DNA from: F23-D06 sp045130275
GTDB lineage: Bacteria; Bacteroidota; Bacteroidia; Bacteroidales; WCHB1-69
NCBI GenBank assembly: GCA_045130275.1
Contig: JBGUPL010000131.1
Coordinates: 1-64,000 of the forward strand
Reading direction: 5' to 3'
DNA length: 64,000 nt
Below the pieces are notes generated by a model. That model did not search any database and was not told the DNA's origin. It saw only the letters and a list, made by a program, of their open reading frames with translations. Position numbers and translations under genes: made by a program. Every line of letters starts with the position of its first letter. Within the stretch, counting starts at the first letter, position 1. Of the stretch, positions 8,295 through 16,597 are shown one piece after another.

Positions 8295-9899
8295 ATGAAT
8301 CACCATCGACATACACATTTGGTCATATTCTTCGCCTCTGTGCTGCTATTGTTAGCGGCGCGGCCTGCGCAGGGGCAACAGCGGTTCACGGTGATTCGGG
8401 ACACGGTGTATGTTAACGATTTGGCACCATATAACAAAATGTCCGAAACCTATTTGACCAATATCAGGAAGTATCGAGACTACTATTTTTGCAAATTTCG
8501 TGAATCATTTAAGTTCGAACATAATTCTTGCATGACGTTGTTGGCCATTTCCGTAAAGGATGCCACTTCTAAAATAGTTGAAAAACCAATGGGCATAGAC
8601 GATTTCTGGAATGTCAACCTGTTCATTTGGAATGATACGCTGTATCTCGGGGCTTCAGATTACAATTATAACAAAAAAGGCTATTATTTCGATTATGACA
8701 AGTGGCAATGGCATTCTGTATCGCATATTCCGAACTATTTTTATGAAGATGAAAACTATTATGTGGTTCCGCGATCTAATGTTGATTTGCTTTTCGTTGA
8801 TAAAAATACCACGTGGTATCCCGAGACAAAAAACGGATGGTTGCAGATGGAACCCGTCAACCGGCCCTATCTGAACCATTTTGCGGGAAGTCGGATTATC
8901 AGAACAAAAGACCAATATCTTTTCATTGGCGGAGGAAAAATTGACAGTTTGCCCATCAGTCGTCCGGGCGAACCCGGCCATGAAAACACTTTGGGCAAAA
9001 TTTTTGATGAATTCAGGTTCTATCCTACTTCTAAGTGGGTGTTTGAGGGAGATCCGACTAACTATGGCTTCCGGTGTGGACTTGGTGACTGCCATATCGG
9101 ATATCGAGAACCCATATTGGACACGGTGTTTCACAATGCCTTATCTGTTAATGACCAGTTGTATTTTATCATCTCTGTTCAAGACAGAACGTTCATCGCT
9201 CAAAGAGAAAATGGCACATTTCGGGAAGTTCAACCTTTGTTTCAAAACGTTAAAATAATATCAGAACTTTATGACAACGATTTAAATCGCGCACCAAACA
9301 GTTGTCATCTGCATTTCTCAAACAGCACTCGTGATTATGGGACTGTTGATATAGAGGACACGACAGTCTTTATCCTATGCTTCCTCTATCATCATCAGGA
9401 AGAGGACTCGCTACCCATCGTCCCTGATAATGCTACAGAGCCCATCCTTGATTTCCTTCTGAACAATCTGCCTGACATCTCTTTATCTAAATTGGACAGC
9501 TGCGAGCAACAACTGTCGGAAATCGGATTAGGTCGTTTTATTCCTCTGAAAAACGGCTATTTTCCAATTGCCTATCAAAACGACAAAAAGTACGCCAAGT
9601 ATCCCTATTACAGAATTCTAGATGATGGATTAGTATGCCGAAGGGCTTATTGCGTACACAAACAGGATTCAGTAGTAAAAGGGGTCTTCATAGAATGGGG
9701 ACGTTCCTATTATGGGCCTCACGGATGGGACAAAAAGGATTGGAATGAGGAGATCAAAGGTAAATGCGAGGAGGTTTCCGACATTCTCACTCAACTCACC
9801 GGCACGAAACCTGAGCAAGATTACCAAATTTGCAGGAAATGGACTTATAACGGACTGACAATCAAGTTGTATGATTACGGGTGCGTGGTCATCTACTGA
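8295..9899 (+). CDS. Secreted protein of unknown function
   Basis: 534 residues with an N-terminal signal peptide (FFASVLLLLAARPAQG, cleavage near residue 28). The rest is soluble, rich in aromatic residues, and shows recurrent short strand-turn patterns (LFIWNDTLYLGASDYN, DQYLFIGGGKIDSLP, NDQLYFIISVQDR) that suggest a beta-propeller or similar all-beta fold. No T9SS C-terminal domain, lipobox or catalytic motif is visible. It stands alone, divergent from the ECF sigma gene, and could be part of its regulon. I do not recognise the family. Confidence 0.75.
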   Translation: MNHHRHTHLVIFFASVLLLLAARPAQGQQRFTVIRDTVYVNDLAPYNKMSETYLTNIRKYRDYYFCKFRESFKFEHNSCMTLLAISVKDATSKIVEKPMGIDDFWNVNLFIWNDTLYLGASDYNYNKKGYYFDYDKWQWHSVSHIPNYFYEDENYYVVPRSNVDLLFVDKNTTWYPETKNGWLQMEPVNRPYLNHFAGSRIIRTKDQYLFIGGGKIDSLPISRPGEPGHENTLGKIFDEFRFYPTSKWVFEGDPTNYGFRCGLGDCHIGYREPILDTVFHNALSVNDQLYFIISVQDRTFIAQRENGTFREVQPLFQNVKIISELYDNDLNRAPNSCHLHFSNSTRDYGTVDIEDTTVFILCFLYHHQEEDSLPIVPDNATEPILDFLLNNLPDISLSKLDSCEQQLSEIGLGRFIPLKNGYFPIAYQNDKKYAKYPYYRILDDGLVCRRAYCVHKQDSVVKGVFIEWGRSYYGPHGWDKKDWNEEIKGKCEEVSDILTQLTGTKPEQDYQICRKWTYNGLTIKLYDYGCVVIY

Positions 9900-9907
9900 T
9901 TGTTTTA

Positions 9908-9967
9908 CCCGCAGAACTCGCTGACTTCCGCAGAAAAAGATCTGCGCGGATCAGCGTAGTCTGCGGG
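9908..9967. repeat. Long imperfect palindrome (dispersed-repeat-like hairpin)
   Basis: Nested inverted repeat: outer arms CCCGCAGA / TCTGCGGG, then CGCTGA / TCAGCG, then TCCGCAGA / TCTGCGCGGA around AAAAGA. It directly follows the stop of the 8295-9899 gene and could act as its terminator. Its form resembles dispersed intergenic palindromes known in other genomes. Confidence 0.65.
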
Positions 9968-9980
9968 AAAATGTCAACAG

Positions 9981-10023
9981 CTCACTGCTCACCGTTCACT
10001 AATCACTAAAAATCGTACCTTTG
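9981..10023 (+). promoter_or_regulatory. Heptamer-array promoter module of galK
   Basis: Four 7-base units (CTCACTG, CTCACCG, TTCACTA, ATCACTA; 9981-10008) are followed by AAAATCG and the -7 box TACCTTTG (10016-10023), 20 bases before the galK ATG. The same arrangement recurs at 12639-12668 and 16598-16641. Confidence 0.7.
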
Positions 10024-10043
10024 CCCCCTGAAAAATTCCGATT

Positions 10044-11156
10044 ATGCTGCAAACCGAACGCCACTTTTTCGCCCCCGGGCGCGTGAACCTCATCGGCGAC
10101 CACACCGACTACAACGGCGGACTCGTCTTCCCCGCCGCGCTCAATATGGGTACGTATCTCACTGTGAAACAATACGATGATGCGGACTCCTGCCGTTTCA
10201 TCTCCGAAAACGATTCGGCGGAGTTTCTGATTCGCAAGGAGGAACTGTCGCAGAAGCGGAACAGCTGGGTGGATTACCCGCTCGGCGTGATCAAGGAGTT
10301 CACCGACAGGGGATTTCCCGTAAGCGGTCTCCAGTTCCACTACCGCGGCGACCTGCCCATCGGGGCCGCGCTCTCCTCCTCCGCCTCCATCGAGATGGTG
10401 ACCGCCGTGGCTCTCAACGCCTTGAACGACAGTCCGTTCACGATGTTAGAGCTCGTGCAGATGGCCCAACACGCGGAGAACGACTTCGTGGGGATGAACT
10501 GCGGTATCATGGACCAGTTCGCTTCGGGATTCGGGAAGAAGGATTGCGCCATTGCGTTGGATTGCAATACGTTGGAGTACGAGCACGTGCCGTTGGAGAT
10601 GCGCGGGCTGAAGTTCGTCATCGCCAACACCAACAAGAAACGCGGGCTCGTGGATTCGGCCTACAACCAGCGGCGCAGAGAGTGTCAGCAGGCGTTGGAG
10701 ATCATCCGTGCGCACCGGCCGGTCGATTGTCTCTGTCAACTCACTATGGATCAGTTTGATACGGTTGCGCCATATCTTACGGGCAACGTACTCAAGCGTG
10801 CCCGGCACGCGGTGCGCGAGAACGAGAACGTGCGCGAGGCCGTCACCGCGCTCAAGGTCGGCGACATGGTCCGCTTCGGACAGCTGATGAACGCCTCGCA
10901 CGCCACCCTGCGCGACGACTACGAGGTCACCTGTCCCGAACTGGACTTCTTGGCCGAACAGGCGCAGCAGTTCCCCGGCGTGCTTGGCAGCCGCATGACC
11001 GGCGCGGGCTTCGGCGGCTGCACTGTCACGTTAATCTCTGATGATCAAGTAAATGCGTTTATTGAAAGTCTCGGCCGCGCGTACGAAGAGCGTTTCGGCT
11101 TGCGTGCGGATTTCTATGTGGCGGAGATTGGAGACGGAGCGGGGGAATTCATCTGA
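10044..11156 (+). CDS. galK: Galactokinase
   Basis: Phosphorylates alpha-D-galactose with ATP to galactose 1-phosphate, the entry step of the Leloir pathway in the cytoplasm. 370 residues, close to the E. coli enzyme. The galactokinase signature GRVNLIGDHTDYN is at residues 12-24, the GHMP-kinase ATP loop PIGAALSSSAS at about 105-116, and the C-terminal motif GSRMTGAGFGGC near 314-325. No other gal gene is adjacent, but a Na+/sugar symporter with the same promoter module lies 5.5 kb downstream. Its last 43 bases overlap the 3' end of the convergent ATPase gene. Confidence 0.97.
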   Translation: MLQTERHFFAPGRVNLIGDHTDYNGGLVFPAALNMGTYLTVKQYDDADSCRFISENDSAEFLIRKEELSQKRNSWVDYPLGVIKEFTDRGFPVSGLQFHYRGDLPIGAALSSSASIEMVTAVALNALNDSPFTMLELVQMAQHAENDFVGMNCGIMDQFASGFGKKDCAIALDCNTLEYEHVPLEMRGLKFVIANTNKKRGLVDSAYNQRRRECQQALEIIRAHRPVDCLCQLTMDQFDTVAPYLTGNVLKRARHAVRENENVREAVTALKVGDMVRFGQLMNASHATLRDDYEVTCPELDFLAEQAQQFPGVLGSRMTGAGFGGCTVTLISDDQVNAFIESLGRAYEERFGLRADFYVAEIGDGAGEFI

Positions 11157-12511
11157 GAAACGGCGTACAACGGAATAATCGTCACGTGGCGGACCTCGTT
11201 TCCCGATTTAGGGTCAGTGTAGTCGAATTGACCGAAGTTCTCCAACGAGCAACGTACGGCTTGCGTCAAATTCTTGTCGCGCATGAAGTCCCACAAACTT
11301 TTCATGCCACCTTGAACACCGGCCTTCACCTCGAAAGGTAATACTTTCATATCGTATGGAAGCACATAATCGACCTCTGCGGTGGCATTCTTGGCCTGTC
11401 GTATCCAATAGAACAACTCGTGGTGAAGATTGGGCGAGAGATAATGCAACAACTCTAATCCAGCCAACATTTCTGCCAAAGGACCCTTGTTCACCAGATC
11501 GGCCGCCGAGGCTGTTAGAATCTGAGTGGTAATGGCTGTGATGTCACCCATTGACATGTTGAGCAACCTCAACAACAAACCAGTGTCTAATAACAATATT
11601 TTGCGGATAGTGTCGTTTCGCTCATCGCCTAAGGGCAGGCCGTTGGCATCAGTGTACGTAACAGGAATCAGGATGCCAGCCTTAATCAGCATTTCGAGAG
11701 ATTTCTTCACTTCTGCCGTTTTGTATTCGCCCGGCACTTTCGCATAAATGAACTTCTTGGTGGCCTGTACAGCAGCGCTTTTCATGGTGGCACTCAACAA
11801 TTGTGGATCAATCTTTTTCTTGTACTTCGGGAAATCGGCCTCATAACCCGTCAGGATGTCATCCTGCACTTCTTGACACTGAAGGTAGTCGTTGGTTTCC
11901 ACCCATTTAGCCACTGACTCAGGCATTCCTCCTACCAACATGAAAGTACGTAAAAGTTGTACCAGCTTGTCGTGCAGCGGGGCGGGTAGCGGAGAAATGG
12001 CAGATGCTTGATTTCGAGCCTCCATAAGCAGTTTCTCTCCATTGGCTAAGAGAAACTCGTCGAAGGTCATGGGAAACATATACATAGAGTGGATGCGGCC
12101 TACGCCGAAGGTGGGGATGTCGTCAAGTACAAATTCCAATAGCGAACCTGCGGCAATCACATGAAGGTCAGGCATATCCTCTCTGAAAAAACGCAACGCC
12201 ATGATGGCCTCCTGACAGTCCTGTATCTCATCGATGAACAGCAGGGTATCACCTGGGATGATGGGGATGCCACACATCGCAGCCATCTGCGAGACAATAC
12301 GATTTACTTGTAGATCATTGATAAACAATGTTTTATAGTAGGGTTGTTTCTCAAGGTTGATTTCCACAAAATGCTTGAATTGCTCACCCAAATGCCGGAC
12401 GGCTGTGGATTTTCCCACCTGACGTGCACCACGCAACAAGATAGGTTTATGCATTTTTCGTGCCGCCCATTCGCTTAAATAGCTGTCTATGATTCTTTTA
12501 TAATATATCAT
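11114..12511 (-). CDS. AAA-type ATPase with C-terminal DUF4143 domain
   Basis: 465-residue protein of the widespread ATPase-DUF4143 group, found in variable copy number in anaerobes; its function is unknown. Walker A GARQVGKST is at residues 28-36, Walker B LLFIDEIQD at about 89-97, and a sensor-like stretch HVIAAGSLLEF follows. The C-terminal half holds DUF4143 with a nuclease-like end (EVDYVLPYDMKVLPFEVKAG). The last ~14 residues are encoded within galK on the other strand, which suggests that the original stop was lost and the frame ran into galK. A remnant of a similar ATPase is at 15148-15351. Confidence 0.9.
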   Translation of the reverse strand: MIYYKRIIDSYLSEWAARKMHKPILLRGARQVGKSTAVRHLGEQFKHFVEINLEKQPYYKTLFINDLQVNRIVSQMAAMCGIPIIPGDTLLFIDEIQDCQEAIMALRFFREDMPDLHVIAAGSLLEFVLDDIPTFGVGRIHSMYMFPMTFDEFLLANGEKLLMEARNQASAISPLPAPLHDKLVQLLRTFMLVGGMPESVAKWVETNDYLQCQEVQDDILTGYEADFPKYKKKIDPQLLSATMKSAAVQATKKFIYAKVPGEYKTAEVKKSLEMLIKAGILIPVTYTDANGLPLGDERNDTIRKILLLDTGLLLRLLNMSMGDITAITTQILTASAADLVNKGPLAEMLAGLELLHYLSPNLHHELFYWIRQAKNATAEVDYVLPYDMKVLPFEVKAGVQGGMKSLWDFMRDKNLTQAVRCSLENFGQFDYTDPKSGNEVRHVTIIPLYAVSQMNSPAPSPISAT

Positions 12512-12638
12512 CTCCTAATTCTTCGGGTGCAAAAATACAAAAAATGAAATTATCCAAAGAAATAATTTGCCAGAAATCGAAAAAATCCAAAGAAATAATA
12601 GGGATATTTTTGAAAAAATCCAAAGAAAAACCCCGAAG

Positions 12639-12668
12639 TTCACTGTTCACTAAAAAAACGTACCTTTG
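12639..12668 (+). promoter_or_regulatory. Heptamer-array promoter module of the VanX-like gene
   Basis: Two 7-base units (TTCACTG, TTCACTA; 12639-12652), then AAAAAACG and the -7 box TACCTTTG (12661-12668), 19 bases before the ATG. Nearly identical to the module ahead of the symporter (16598-16641). Confidence 0.7.
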
Positions 12669-12687
12669 CCAACCAAAATTCCCGATT

Positions 12688-13503
12688 ATGAAAAGAGACC
12701 TAAGAACACTGCTTATATGTGCCGTCGTGTTGTGTTTCGCCTTGACAGTGAGCGCCCAAAACGGGCATGTTGTCGTGGCCGGGTTCGCGCCTTGCACATC
12801 CGCCGCTTCCAGCACAACCGTGAAGCCTGAGCAGGACGCCAGCCAGTTCGTGAACATCACCGACGTGGTGCCGGACGCGATTCTGGAAATCCGCTATTTC
12901 AGTACCTACAACTTTGTGGGTCAGCGCATTGACGGATACCTGCAGCCCACCGCCCTGATGACCAAACGCGCCGCCGACAGTCTCAAGGCCGTCAGCGACG
13001 ACGTGATGCGCATGGGCTACCGGCTGAAAATCTACGACGCCTACCGTCCGCAGATGGCCGTCAATCATTTCGTGCGCTGGGCCGCCGACATCCCCGACAC
13101 GATGATGCGGCGCTATTTCTACCCCGAGGTCGATAAGAGTCGGTTGTTCGAATTGGACTACATCGCGGCGAAGAGCGGCCACACCCGCGGCTCCACCGTC
13201 GATCTCACCCTTTTCGACATGGCCACTGAGAAGGAGGTTGACATGGGCGGCACCTTCGACTGGTTCGGCGAGGAGAGCCATCCCGACTTCGGCGGTAACC
13301 CCGAGACGGGCGAGTTCAATGGAAAACCCTCTCCTGCCGGTCGCACCATCACCGAAGAGCAGTTCCGCAACCGCATGATTTTGCGGGCCGCGATGCTCCG
13401 CCACGGCTTCAAACCCATCGACAGCGAATGGTGGCACTTCACGTTGAAGGACGAGCCGTACCCGGCAACGTATTTCGAATTCCCAGTGAAGGAACTGAGG
13501 TAA
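12688..13503 (+). CDS. D-alanyl-D-alanine dipeptidase (VanX/DdpX family), exported
   Basis: Zinc dipeptidase of 271 residues that would cleave D-Ala-D-Ala released from, or destined for, peptidoglycan. ATG 12688 is chosen because it follows a -7 box at a normal distance and begins a signal peptide (LLICAVVLCFALTVSA). The M15D metal motif SGHTRGSTVDLTL supplies His and Asp, and EWWHF supplies the catalytic Glu and the third metal ligand His. The arginine of IYDAYRPQMAV is also conserved. With the next gene it forms a small peptidoglycan-peptide unit. Housekeeping turnover is more likely than vancomycin resistance, since no vanH/vanA partners are present. Confidence 0.9.
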   Translation: MKRDLRTLLICAVVLCFALTVSAQNGHVVVAGFAPCTSAASSTTVKPEQDASQFVNITDVVPDAILEIRYFSTYNFVGQRIDGYLQPTALMTKRAADSLKAVSDDVMRMGYRLKIYDAYRPQMAVNHFVRWAADIPDTMMRRYFYPEVDKSRLFELDYIAAKSGHTRGSTVDLTLFDMATEKEVDMGGTFDWFGEESHPDFGGNPETGEFNGKPSPAGRTITEEQFRNRMILRAAMLRHGFKPIDSEWWHFTLKDEPYPATYFEFPVKELR

Positions 13504-13545
13504 GCTGTTGGCTGTTGGCTTTTAGCTATTGGCTATTAGCTGTTG
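13504..13545. repeat. Heptamer array, GCTRTTG/GCTTTTA family (6 units)
   Basis: Six 7-base units in phase (GCTGTTG x2, GCTTTTA, GCTATTG, GCTATTA, GCTGTTG) begin at the base after the TAA stop of the VanX-like gene. A promoter-like TACTTTG follows at 13562-13568. Confidence 0.8.
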
Positions 13546-13587
13546 ACCAAAAACAAAAATGTACTTTGCCAATTAAATGATAGAGAA

Positions 13588-15003
13588 ATGAATAAACGCG
13601 CCTTTTCAATCCGAATCATGCTCGTGATTCTGAGCTTCATCCTCTTGGTTCCCGTGGTGAAGGGTGCGGGACCTAAGAAGCCGCTCAAGTGTGTCGCACC
13701 CGCATACCTGAAACCGGGCGACAAGGTGGCGCTCATTTCCCCGTCGTACTATTGCTCGATGGAGACGGCTTTCCGAGCGGCAGATACCCTGCGCAGTTGG
13801 GGGTACGAGCCGGTCATCGGGCCGAACGTTGGCAAAAAATATCTTGAACACTATGCCGGAACTGTGGAGGAGCGGCTCGCCGACCTCCACTGGGCGCTCA
13901 AAGACCCCGACATCAAGGCCATCATCTGTCTGCGCGGCGGTTACAGCACCCTGCATTTGGTGGAAGGGTTGCCCTTGAAAGAGCTTGCTGCATCTCCGAA
14001 ATGGCTCATCGGGTACAGCGACATCACCACGCTCCTTAGCATGGAAGCTTGCGCTGGCGTGATGAGTATCCATGGAGTGATGGGCTGCAACATTACTGGT
14101 TCAGGAAGTATTCATGGAGAACAATCCCGCATGTTGCTGCGCGACCTGCTCAAGGGTCAGGTGCCGCGCTATGAGCTGCCCGCCCACAAAGAGAACATCC
14201 TCGGTCGGGCCACGGGCACCCTCGTGGGCGGCAATCTCGCCACCTTCGCCCCGCTGCTCTGCTCACAGGTCAACGAAATCGGTCAGTCCGACATTATCCT
14301 CTTCGTGGAGGAAGTGGAGGAAACCCACCATAACATCGACCGCCTTTTCAACATGCTGAAAATGAGCGGTGTACTCGCTCATTGCAAAGGCATCATCTTG
14401 GGCGATTTCACCGATTGTGAAAACGATGTCGGCTATGAAAGCGTGGAGGCGATGCTACGCCAATACATTGAACCGTACCACATCCCGTTGCTCTGCGGCT
14501 TTCCCGCCGGTCACGAAAAGCTGAACCTGCCGCTCGTGATGGGCGCACCCGTCACCCTCGACGTGCGTGCTGACAGCACCACACTCACCTTCGACATCCC
14601 CGGCGAGCAACGGGAAATTTACCCTCGGGAGATTATCTTTCAAGACGCGGAATTTGCCGAATGCCTAAACATTCAGCCATCCAAAGACACAATTTTGGTT
14701 AAATTGTACTGGAGATTAGCGAAAGCGGAACTCTTAGAGTCCTCACTGGCAGAGTTGGACAGCGTTTTACAAACCGTCTGCACAGAAAGTAACCGTTTTG
14801 AACTCACCTACTGGGATTACACCATCGCGGAAGCCTCATCATATCCTGCTACCAGAAGAGGTGCGTTTTTGTACCAACGAATGGAATCCATTTGTCCAAA
14901 CAGCCGCGTCACAAAAATGACTATCAAGCATGAAATCATCGAAAGATATACTGAAAAACAGCCCGGTTACCGTGTTTTGATGATTTGCCCGGTGCGGGAG
15001 TGA
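13588..15003 (+). CDS. LD-carboxypeptidase (peptidase family S66), exported
   Basis: Serine peptidase that removes the terminal D-Ala from murein tetrapeptides (LdcA-type). ATG 13588 gives 471 residues with a signal peptide or anchor (IMLVILSFILLVPVVKG). The S66 signature is clear: CLRGGYSTLH, the nucleophile serine in IGYSDITTLL, the glutamate in ILFVEEVEETHHNIDR, and the histidine in GFPAGHEKLNLPLVMGA. The C-terminal ~130 residues beyond the catalytic domain are not typical of LdcA and have no recognised motif. An extracytoplasmic location differs from E. coli LdcA. It follows the VanX-like gene after a heptamer array and a TACTTTG box. Confidence 0.88.
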   Translation: MNKRAFSIRIMLVILSFILLVPVVKGAGPKKPLKCVAPAYLKPGDKVALISPSYYCSMETAFRAADTLRSWGYEPVIGPNVGKKYLEHYAGTVEERLADLHWALKDPDIKAIICLRGGYSTLHLVEGLPLKELAASPKWLIGYSDITTLLSMEACAGVMSIHGVMGCNITGSGSIHGEQSRMLLRDLLKGQVPRYELPAHKENILGRATGTLVGGNLATFAPLLCSQVNEIGQSDIILFVEEVEETHHNIDRLFNMLKMSGVLAHCKGIILGDFTDCENDVGYESVEAMLRQYIEPYHIPLLCGFPAGHEKLNLPLVMGAPVTLDVRADSTTLTFDIPGEQREIYPREIIFQDAEFAECLNIQPSKDTILVKLYWRLAKAELLESSLAELDSVLQTVCTESNRFELTYWDYTIAEASSYPATRRGAFLYQRMESICPNSRVTKMTIKHEIIERYTEKQPGYRVLMICPVRE

Positions 15004-15147
15004 AAAATCAACCTACAAAACTAAAGATGCAATGCGAGTTGTTACATTCGTTGGAAAAAGTGCAACGAAGTAGCAATTATTCGTTGAAAAAAATGCTGTA
15101 ATGTTGTGTTAAAGAGAAGAATATCAGATACTTTGAAAATATAGAAG
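15004..15147. other. Non-coding stretch before the ATPase remnant
   Basis: This A/T-rich stretch holds no credible gene, RNA or repeat that I can see. Together with 15148-15562 it is a 560-base gap between the LD-carboxypeptidase and the first toxin-antitoxin pair that looks like decayed sequence. Confidence 0.4.
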
Positions 15148-15351
15148 ATAAAACTAAACCATAAGCCACTCGTTATCACAGGAATTCGACAGTTTGGAAA
15201 GACTTTCATCACTCAACATTTTGCTTCACGATTTAAGGGAGCCCATCCTACGCTTCATTCGTATCTGTCGGAATTAGTTTTGCATGAAATAGCAGAAAAA
15301 CCAGCGAAAAACTTCCTGCGTATTTTAACTATTGCAAGATTAAATTGTTAA
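15148..15351 (+). pseudogene. Remnant of a DUF4143-type ATPase (N-terminal P-loop part)
   Basis: An open frame without a start codon encodes HKPLVITGIRQFGKTFITQH, which matches the first strand and Walker A loop of ATPases like the intact one at 11114-12511 (PILLRGARQVGKST). A stop precedes it in frame at about 15142 and TAA ends it at 15349. The second half (SYLSELVLHEIAEKPAKNF) does not match the ATPase, so the fragment may be joined to other debris. Too short to work. Confidence 0.55.
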
Positions 15352-15438
15352 TGTTATTTATATATCATTGGTTTTTAACAACAAAGAAAATCTCTCTAAA
15401 ACCTTGACAATCGCGAGATTTATTCGTATGTTTGCGAG

Positions 15439-15496
15439 GTGATTATTTTGCGTTTTTATAAAAATGCAATCGTGAAAAATCGCAAATAATAATCAC
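15439..15496. repeat. Imperfect inverted repeat upstream of toxin-antitoxin pair 1
   Basis: GTGATTATTTTGCG (15439-15452) and CGCAAATAATAATCAC (15481-15496) pair with a two-base bulge around a 28-base loop. It may be a boundary of inserted DNA or a regulator site. Confidence 0.4.
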
Positions 15497-15514
15497 GAAA
15501 AAATATTGTTTTTT

Positions 15515-15546
15515 TGTTGAAAAATCAACATTTATGTTTATTTTTG
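15515..15546 (+). promoter_or_regulatory. Promoter and palindromic operator of toxin-antitoxin pair 1
   Basis: The perfect palindrome TGTTGA-AAAA-TCAACA (15515-15530) lies directly upstream of the -7 box TATTTTTG (15539-15546), where a bound repressor would block RNA polymerase. The toxin ATG is 17 bases downstream. This fits autoregulation by the Xre-type antitoxin. Confidence 0.55.
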
Positions 15547-15562
15547 CAAACTGATTTAAACT

Positions 15563-16045
15563 ATGACGAAGAAAAACTTACTGATTGAATTACTGGAAGA
15601 TAGCGGAAAAGTTAGCTTGTATTCTCCACGTTTTGAAGGCGAAGAACTCACAGAATTTGAAGAATTTTTGATCCGATTTAAGGATACTTATCCTAAAGAT
15701 GTGGCTCAGCTCGTATATCGCTTGGATATCATTAAGCGTGATGGAGCGGCGGATAGGCACTTCAGATATGAGGGAACTCTACATGATCGGGTGATGGCAT
15801 TACCTTCTCATTTAGAAACGACATCTTTGCGACTCTATCTTCTTAACATTCAGTCTAAAATTCTAATACTTGGAAATGGCGGGCTAAAAACCACTTCCAC
15901 CTATCAAGAAGATGATCATTTGAACAAATGTGTGCAAACATTGCAAAAGATCGATATCGAATTGAAACAACTTGAAAGGAAGAATATTCTTACTATAAAG
16001 GGCACCCAGATCATAGGTCCTTTATTGCTTGAAATTAACGATTAA
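15563..16045 (+). CDS. Probable toxin of a HigB/RelE-like type II pair (copy 1)
   Basis: 160 residues. It shares with the gene at 30066-30542 the patterns EFEEFLIRFKD, FRYEGTLHDRV, LRLYLLNIQSKILILGNGG and KTTSTYQED. The RLY...ILI.GNGG.K core resembles the phage Gp49/HigB-like RNase fold (a central sheet with a basic residue before K.T), but it is longer than typical HigB at the N-terminus, so the family assignment is tentative. It precedes a short HTH gene by 10 bases, the toxin-first order typical of hig loci. Expected action: ribosome-dependent or free mRNA cleavage when the antitoxin is lost. Confidence 0.6.
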   Translation: MTKKNLLIELLEDSGKVSLYSPRFEGEELTEFEEFLIRFKDTYPKDVAQLVYRLDIIKRDGAADRHFRYEGTLHDRVMALPSHLETTSLRLYLLNIQSKILILGNGGLKTTSTYQEDDHLNKCVQTLQKIDIELKQLERKNILTIKGTQIIGPLLLEIND

Positions 16046-16055
16046 ATATAATGGT

Positions 16056-16358
16056 ATGAAAACCAATAAGTTGATGGATGAAATTAGACAGACCATGACT
16101 CCTGAAATGAAAAAGCAGATGGAGTTGTCAGTGAGTATAGCCAATCGTATCTATGAGATTTTGGAAGAGAAAGGGATGAGCCAGAAGGATTTGGCGCATG
16201 CACTGGGCAAAACGGAAACTGAGGTTAGCAGATGGCTTTCCGGAACGCACAACTTAACCACCGCCACCATAGCGAAAATTTCTGTTGCCCTTGGTCAGGA
16301 TATTATCCAAGTTGTCAGACCTCGTAAGAAAGTGAATTTGGCTGCGGCTGTGTTGTAA
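16056..16358 (+). CDS. Xre-family antitoxin (HigA-like, copy 1)
   Basis: 100 residues from ATG 16056; an in-frame upstream start at 16029 would overlap the toxin gene. A helix-turn-helix of the Xre/Cro type lies in GMSQKDLAHALGKTETEVSR followed by WLSGTHNLTTATIAKISVAL. The antitoxin at 29806-30069 shares GKTEAEVSRWVSGTHN and KISVALGEDLI, so the two pairs are paralogous. Probable partner and repressor of the toxin gene 10 bases upstream, acting at the palindrome at 15515-15530. Confidence 0.82.
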   Translation: MKTNKLMDEIRQTMTPEMKKQMELSVSIANRIYEILEEKGMSQKDLAHALGKTETEVSRWLSGTHNLTTATIAKISVALGQDIIQVVRPRKKVNLAAAVL

Positions 16359-16532
16359 CATTTGACCAGCAAAGCGGCCATGTTCTTTTTTCAGATACTT
16401 GTACTTATGGTTTTTCTTATAGCCATAGGCATTCCAGTCCGCTGCATCGCAAAACGGTAATAACTTCTCTTCGACGTGCGGACAGTCTTTCTTTAGTGGC
16501 TTTTTAGTATAAATCCAACAAGTCTTTGTCAT
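16254..16532 (-). pseudogene. Possible protein fragment of unknown origin
   Basis: A 92-codon open frame on the minus strand; only codons 1-58 lie outside the antitoxin gene. The free part (KTCWIYTKKPLKKDC, FCDAADWNAYGYKKNHKYKY) is lysine- and tyrosine-rich with paired cysteines and looks protein-like, but I cannot assign it. It may be the tail end of a decayed mobile or accessory gene, or a chance frame. Confidence 0.2.
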
Positions 16533-16558
16533 TAGCCTATGTAAATAATCCCCCCTGG

Positions 16559-16574
16559 CCCCCTTAAAAGGGGG
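16559..16574. repeat. Short perfect palindrome CCCCCTTAAAAGGGGG
   Basis: A 7-bp stem CCCCCTT/AAGGGGG with a 2-base loop, preceded by CCCCCCTGG. Sequence of this kind recurs between genes in many bacterial genomes. It lies between the antitoxin gene and the symporter promoter. Confidence 0.5.
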
Positions 16575-16597
16575 AGTTTAATGCCTGCCGTAGCCTG

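Noticed and set aside
12688..13503. Vancomycin resistance gene vanX
   Set aside because: Only the dipeptidase is present; no vanH, vanA/B or vanRS. An exported peptidoglycan-peptide hydrolase is more likely.
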